Part shown: positions 15,907-17,709 of the stretch, piece by piece
Position numbering within the stretch: the first letter of the stretch is position 1
Layout of the letters: each line of letters begins with the position of its first letter
Assembly: GCA_030849065.1 (NCBI GenBank)
Contig: JASAON010001373.1
Span: 1 to 17,709 of the forward strand
DNA length: 17,709 nucleotides
From: Jaenimonas drosophilae
Lineage: Eukaryota; Euglenozoa; Kinetoplastea; Trypanosomatida; Trypanosomatidae
Reading direction: 5' to 3'
The notes under the pieces: model-generated
The model's database searches: none
Told to the model about the DNA's origin: nothing
The model's input: the letters and a program-made list of their open reading frames with translations, nothing else
Position numbers and translations under genes: made by a program

Positions 15907-15977
15907 AGCGCAGGACATGGTAGTGTACATACGGAGAATAATTCCGAGTTCCACATTCGACCCACCTCGAATAAACT

Positions 15978-16439
15978 CTACTCGACTAGTCCCTCGCGCA
16001 TAACTCGTTTGAAATCGTCAAAGTTAATTTTCCCATCACCATCAGTGTCCGCTTCGTTGATCATTTCGAAGGCTTGCTCGTTTGTTAACGGGCAGCCCAG
16101 GCGGCCCATAACATACTTAAGGTTCGTGGTCGTGATGTATCCGGAATTTCCCAAGTCATAAAGACGAAATGCGCGTTGCAGCTCCAACTCCTTTTCTTCT
16201 GGGTCATTGAGCTTGGCTGCTACTAGAGTAAGAAATTCTGGAAAGTCGATTACTCCATTTGAATCGAGATCACCCTCTGCCAGAATAGAGTGAAGTTTAC
16301 TTTGAGAAACCTTTTGTCCTATTGCTGCAAATACTTGGCCAAGGTCATCGGCTGTAATGTTGCCGTCGCAGTCTTTGTCAAAAACAGCGAATGCTTCCTT
16401 AAGCTCGGTTATTTGCTGAATGCTGAGCAAATCGGCCAT
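15978..16439 (-). CDS. Calmodulin-like four-EF-hand protein
   Basis: A 153-residue calcium-sensor protein close to calmodulin in length and layout (starts MADLLSIQQITELKEAFAVF). EF loops: 21-32 DKDCDGNITADD, 57-68 DLDSNGVIDFPE, 95-106 DLGNSGYITTTN and 131-142 DTDGDGKINFDD. Loop 2 is canonical with Glu at position 12; loops 1 and 4 have Asp at 12, which can lower or alter Ca/Mg preference; loop 3 lacks acidic residues at positions 3, 5 and 12 and is probably non-binding. It is thus a divergent paralogue, not the conserved calmodulin itself, and the partner is unknown. A frame extension of 24 residues to 16511 is mostly pyrimidine tract with a TTTTTAG acceptor (16463-16464), so I start at 16439, with a 5'UTR of about 23 nt. 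Only 13 bp separate its stop from the upstream-extended frame of the next gene. Confidence 0.9.
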   Translation of the reverse strand: MADLLSIQQITELKEAFAVFDKDCDGNITADDLGQVFAAIGQKVSQSKLHSILAEGDLDSNGVIDFPEFLTLVAAKLNDPEEKELELQRAFRLYDLGNSGYITTTNLKYVMGRLGCPLTNEQAFEMINEADTDGDGKINFDDFKRVMREGLVE

Positions 16440-16565
16440 CTGAGATCTGTAAATGTGGAAGGCTAAAAATGTTTCAACGGGAAAGAATAAAAATAAAACA
16501 CAGCTACTCAATAATTTCTTCAGATAGTTGTTGTTTCACAGAATCCATAATGGGTAATAAGTATT

Positions 16566-17384
16566 TTATTCGTCATCCTCAAAGCTGTACAGCTCGATCT
16601 CTTCACGCTGACGCTTTGTGTGCATTCGCGATCGCAGCACAGGATTCCACAATTTGTCATCCTCAATGCTCGACATCAACGCACTGCTCATCTCCTCATC
16701 ATTCCGAGACATCTCCAATTCACCTTCACGCGGGGCGGGAAGATCCATCGAGTGTACTGGAGTGCCGCCTTGCATTCCAGATTGCACATTTTTAATGGAC
16801 GAAAATGACACGTCATTTCGATTCAGTACTTGTGCCCCAAACACGATGTCATCCTCATCACGCTGAAGCGCCTGCATTTCTTTCATCTGATGAGACCTTC
16901 TATGGGCCCACACTCGCTCCTCGTGAGTTGTCTCTTCCCAGAAATTATTATATGGCTTGGGGATGAGAGATTCGTCGACCTCAACGCCGTATTTCGCAAG
17001 AATCCATTTTGCCTTTCTATACCCATCAACCACCATCATAAAACAATCCCATGTTTGGTTTACGTATCGCGCAGCGCTGAGCTCTTGGTATAACAATCGT
17101 CTATAATACTCTTGCCACTCAGGAGGAAGATCCCGAAGTCTCCTGAAAGCCCAATAGGAAAACTTTTTTGCTGGACTAACAGATTGATAATCGTACCACT
17201 TAACCCTGTAAGGAGTCGAGCTACTCGTGTTTTGTAATCCCTTGGAAAGCGGTTCTTCGGGGTCGCTGCCATGATCACCACCGCCGCAAAACACGGGTAC
17301 CATTTCTACTGGATGAAGTGATGGCCCCACTTGACCCGTAGGTCTGCCTGCAGCACAACGTCGAGGGATAATCCTTCGCAACAT
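16566..17384 (-). CDS. Hypothetical protein, probably mitochondrial
   Basis: Not recognised. The 272-residue product begins MLRRIIPRRCAAGRPT, an Arg-rich, acid-free N-terminus that suits mitochondrial import. A central basic and aromatic segment (about 59-130, with YRVKWYDYQ, FSYWAFRRLRDLPPEWQEYYRRLLYQEL and GYRKAKWILAKYGVEV) is the most protein-like core; the C-terminal third is Glu/Asp/Ser-rich and ends EEIELYSFEDDE. The pattern recalls kinetoplastid mitochondrial ribosomal or respiratory-complex accessory proteins, but I have no specific match. The frame is open to a TTG at 17507, with an ATG at 17426. Both lie upstream of an AG at 17398-17399 that ends an AG-free, T-rich stretch of about 90 nt, so I start at the next ATG, 17384. 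It is the most upstream gene visible. Confidence 0.75.
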   Translation of the reverse strand: MLRRIIPRRCAAGRPTGQVGPSLHPVEMVPVFCGGGDHGSDPEEPLSKGLQNTSSSTPYRVKWYDYQSVSPAKKFSYWAFRRLRDLPPEWQEYYRRLLYQELSAARYVNQTWDCFMMVVDGYRKAKWILAKYGVEVDESLIPKPYNNFWEETTHEERVWAHRRSHQMKEMQALQRDEDDIVFGAQVLNRNDVSFSSIKNVQSGMQGGTPVHSMDLPAPREGELEMSRNDEEMSSALMSSIEDDKLWNPVLRSRMHTKRQREEIELYSFEDDE

Positions 17385-17396
17385 TCCCACCAACTT

Positions 17397-17490
17397 TCTT
17401 TTATACCAAGACAAAACAGGGACCATAAAAAAGGCAATTAAGAACCAAATGTGCAAACCATGGAAAAACACGCACACAAACGGGCACGCC
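17397..17490 (-). promoter_or_regulatory. Trans-splice acceptor tract of the 5'-most hypothetical gene
   Basis: From 17490 down to 17400 the minus strand is T-rich (including T6 and TGTTTTGTCTTGG) and contains no AG. The first AG is at 17399-17398, 13 nt before the ATG at 17384. This is the expected form of a spliced-leader acceptor, and it excludes the upstream ATG at 17426 from the mature mRNA. Confidence 0.6.
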
Positions 17491-17550
17491 CTTTTCTTCT
17501 CACACAATCACGTTGTTGATTTAGAATCCCCACAAGCTCTCAACGCACCC

Positions 17551-17566
17551 CCGTGCGCCGGCACGG
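17551..17566. repeat. Short GC-rich inverted repeat
   Basis: CCGTGC (17551-17556), loop GCCG, GCACGG (17561-17566). A 6-bp stem in the gap upstream of the first gene. It is short enough to be chance. Confidence 0.5.
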
Positions 17567-17709
17567 TAGATGCCTCTACAGCAAGAAAAAAGAACCACCA
17601 GAGTCACACAGGGTCCTTCAAGACGGCAAAAAAAAAGCCACCACCGTCAAAAAAAAGAAGCGGAACCGGCCGGCGCCGCACAAACAAAGTTCAGTTTTGG
17701 TTCATGGAC

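Larger units (their letters stand above)
17385..17709. other. Region upstream of the first visible gene (325 bp)
   Basis: It holds the AG-free acceptor tract of the hypothetical gene (17397-17490), a small GC-rich hairpin, and three A-runs on the plus strand (17586-17591, 17628-17636, 17649-17656), which are T-tracts in the direction of transcription. GC-rich CCGGCCGGCGCCG lies near 17668-17680. No coding frame of useful length is seen on either strand up to the window end. Confidence 0.5.

Noticed and set aside
15786..15965. Hydrophobic N-terminal segment (possible signal or membrane helix) of the large Nup155-like frame
   Set aside because: It is translation of a T-rich splice tract; the first AG lies downstream, so it is not expected in the mature mRNA.
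16618..16640. Plus-strand peptide beginning MCIRDR, a string known from translated transposase-adapter contamination
   Set aside because: The nucleotides here (ATGTGCATTCGCGATCGC on the plus strand) differ from the adapter, and the stretch is the antisense of a normal coding region.
283..17384. A mobile element, CRISPR array or novel defence-like system
   Set aside because: No transposase, reverse transcriptase, terminal repeats, regularly spaced repeats or toxin-antitoxin-like pairs were seen; all long frames resolve to housekeeping-type eukaryotic genes.
17385..17507. Membrane-like N-terminus of the 5'-most gene
   Set aside because: Phe, Val and Leu come from the T-rich acceptor tract, and the first codon is TTG; the mature start is the ATG at 17384.

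Overview
The window looks like a stretch of nuclear chromosome from a kinetoplastid protist, most likely a trypanosomatid. Fourteen protein genes lie head to tail, all on the minus strand. None has a recognisable intron. Gaps are short (about 120 to 540 bp), and most starts are preceded by a pyrimidine-rich tract ending in AG. This is the layout of a polycistronic directional gene cluster matured by spliced-leader trans-splicing. TAA, TAG and TGA are all used as stops, so the code is standard. Base composition is balanced, unlike GC-rich Leishmania. I cannot name the species.

Transcription runs from high to low coordinates. In that order the genes are: an unrecognised, probably mitochondrial protein (17384-16566); a calmodulin-like four-EF-hand protein (16439-15978); a large propeller-plus-helical protein resembling Nup155/Nup170 nucleoporins (15785-12705); a Clp1/NOL9-type P-loop protein (12496-11192); a probable mitochondrial protein with an NDUFAF3/Mth938-like domain (10932-9049); a tRNA-splicing endonuclease catalytic-type subunit (8798-8229); ribosomal proteins eL34 (8095-7589), eS27 (7403-7143) and uL1/L10a (6855-6211); BTF3/NAC-beta (5994-5686); an eight-MORN-repeat protein (5327-4362); a small coiled-coil protein (3819-3451); a double-RING protein with a possible acylated N-terminus (3241-2444); and glycyl-tRNA synthetase (2172-283).

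Several of the longest open frames begin at GTG or TTG, or at an ATG upstream of the likely trans-splice acceptor. I moved those starts to the first ATG consistent with the acceptor. The clearest cases are the Nup155-like and 5'-most genes, where about 90-100 nt free of AG precede the acceptor.

Functionally the window mixes translation genes (synthetase, three ribosomal proteins, NAC-beta), RNA processing (tRNA endonuclease and Clp1, which are physical partners in animals), two likely mitochondrial proteins, and signalling or cytoskeletal proteins. Kinetoplastid clusters are usually not functional operons, so co-location is weak evidence of shared role. I found no mobile element, CRISPR array, tRNA or rRNA, and nothing that clearly amounts to a new system. 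The most interesting items are the domain architectures (zinc-motif plus RING duplicated; NDUFAF3 domain buried in a 627-residue protein), the Sen/Clp1 proximity, and small perfect hairpins in untranslated regions.
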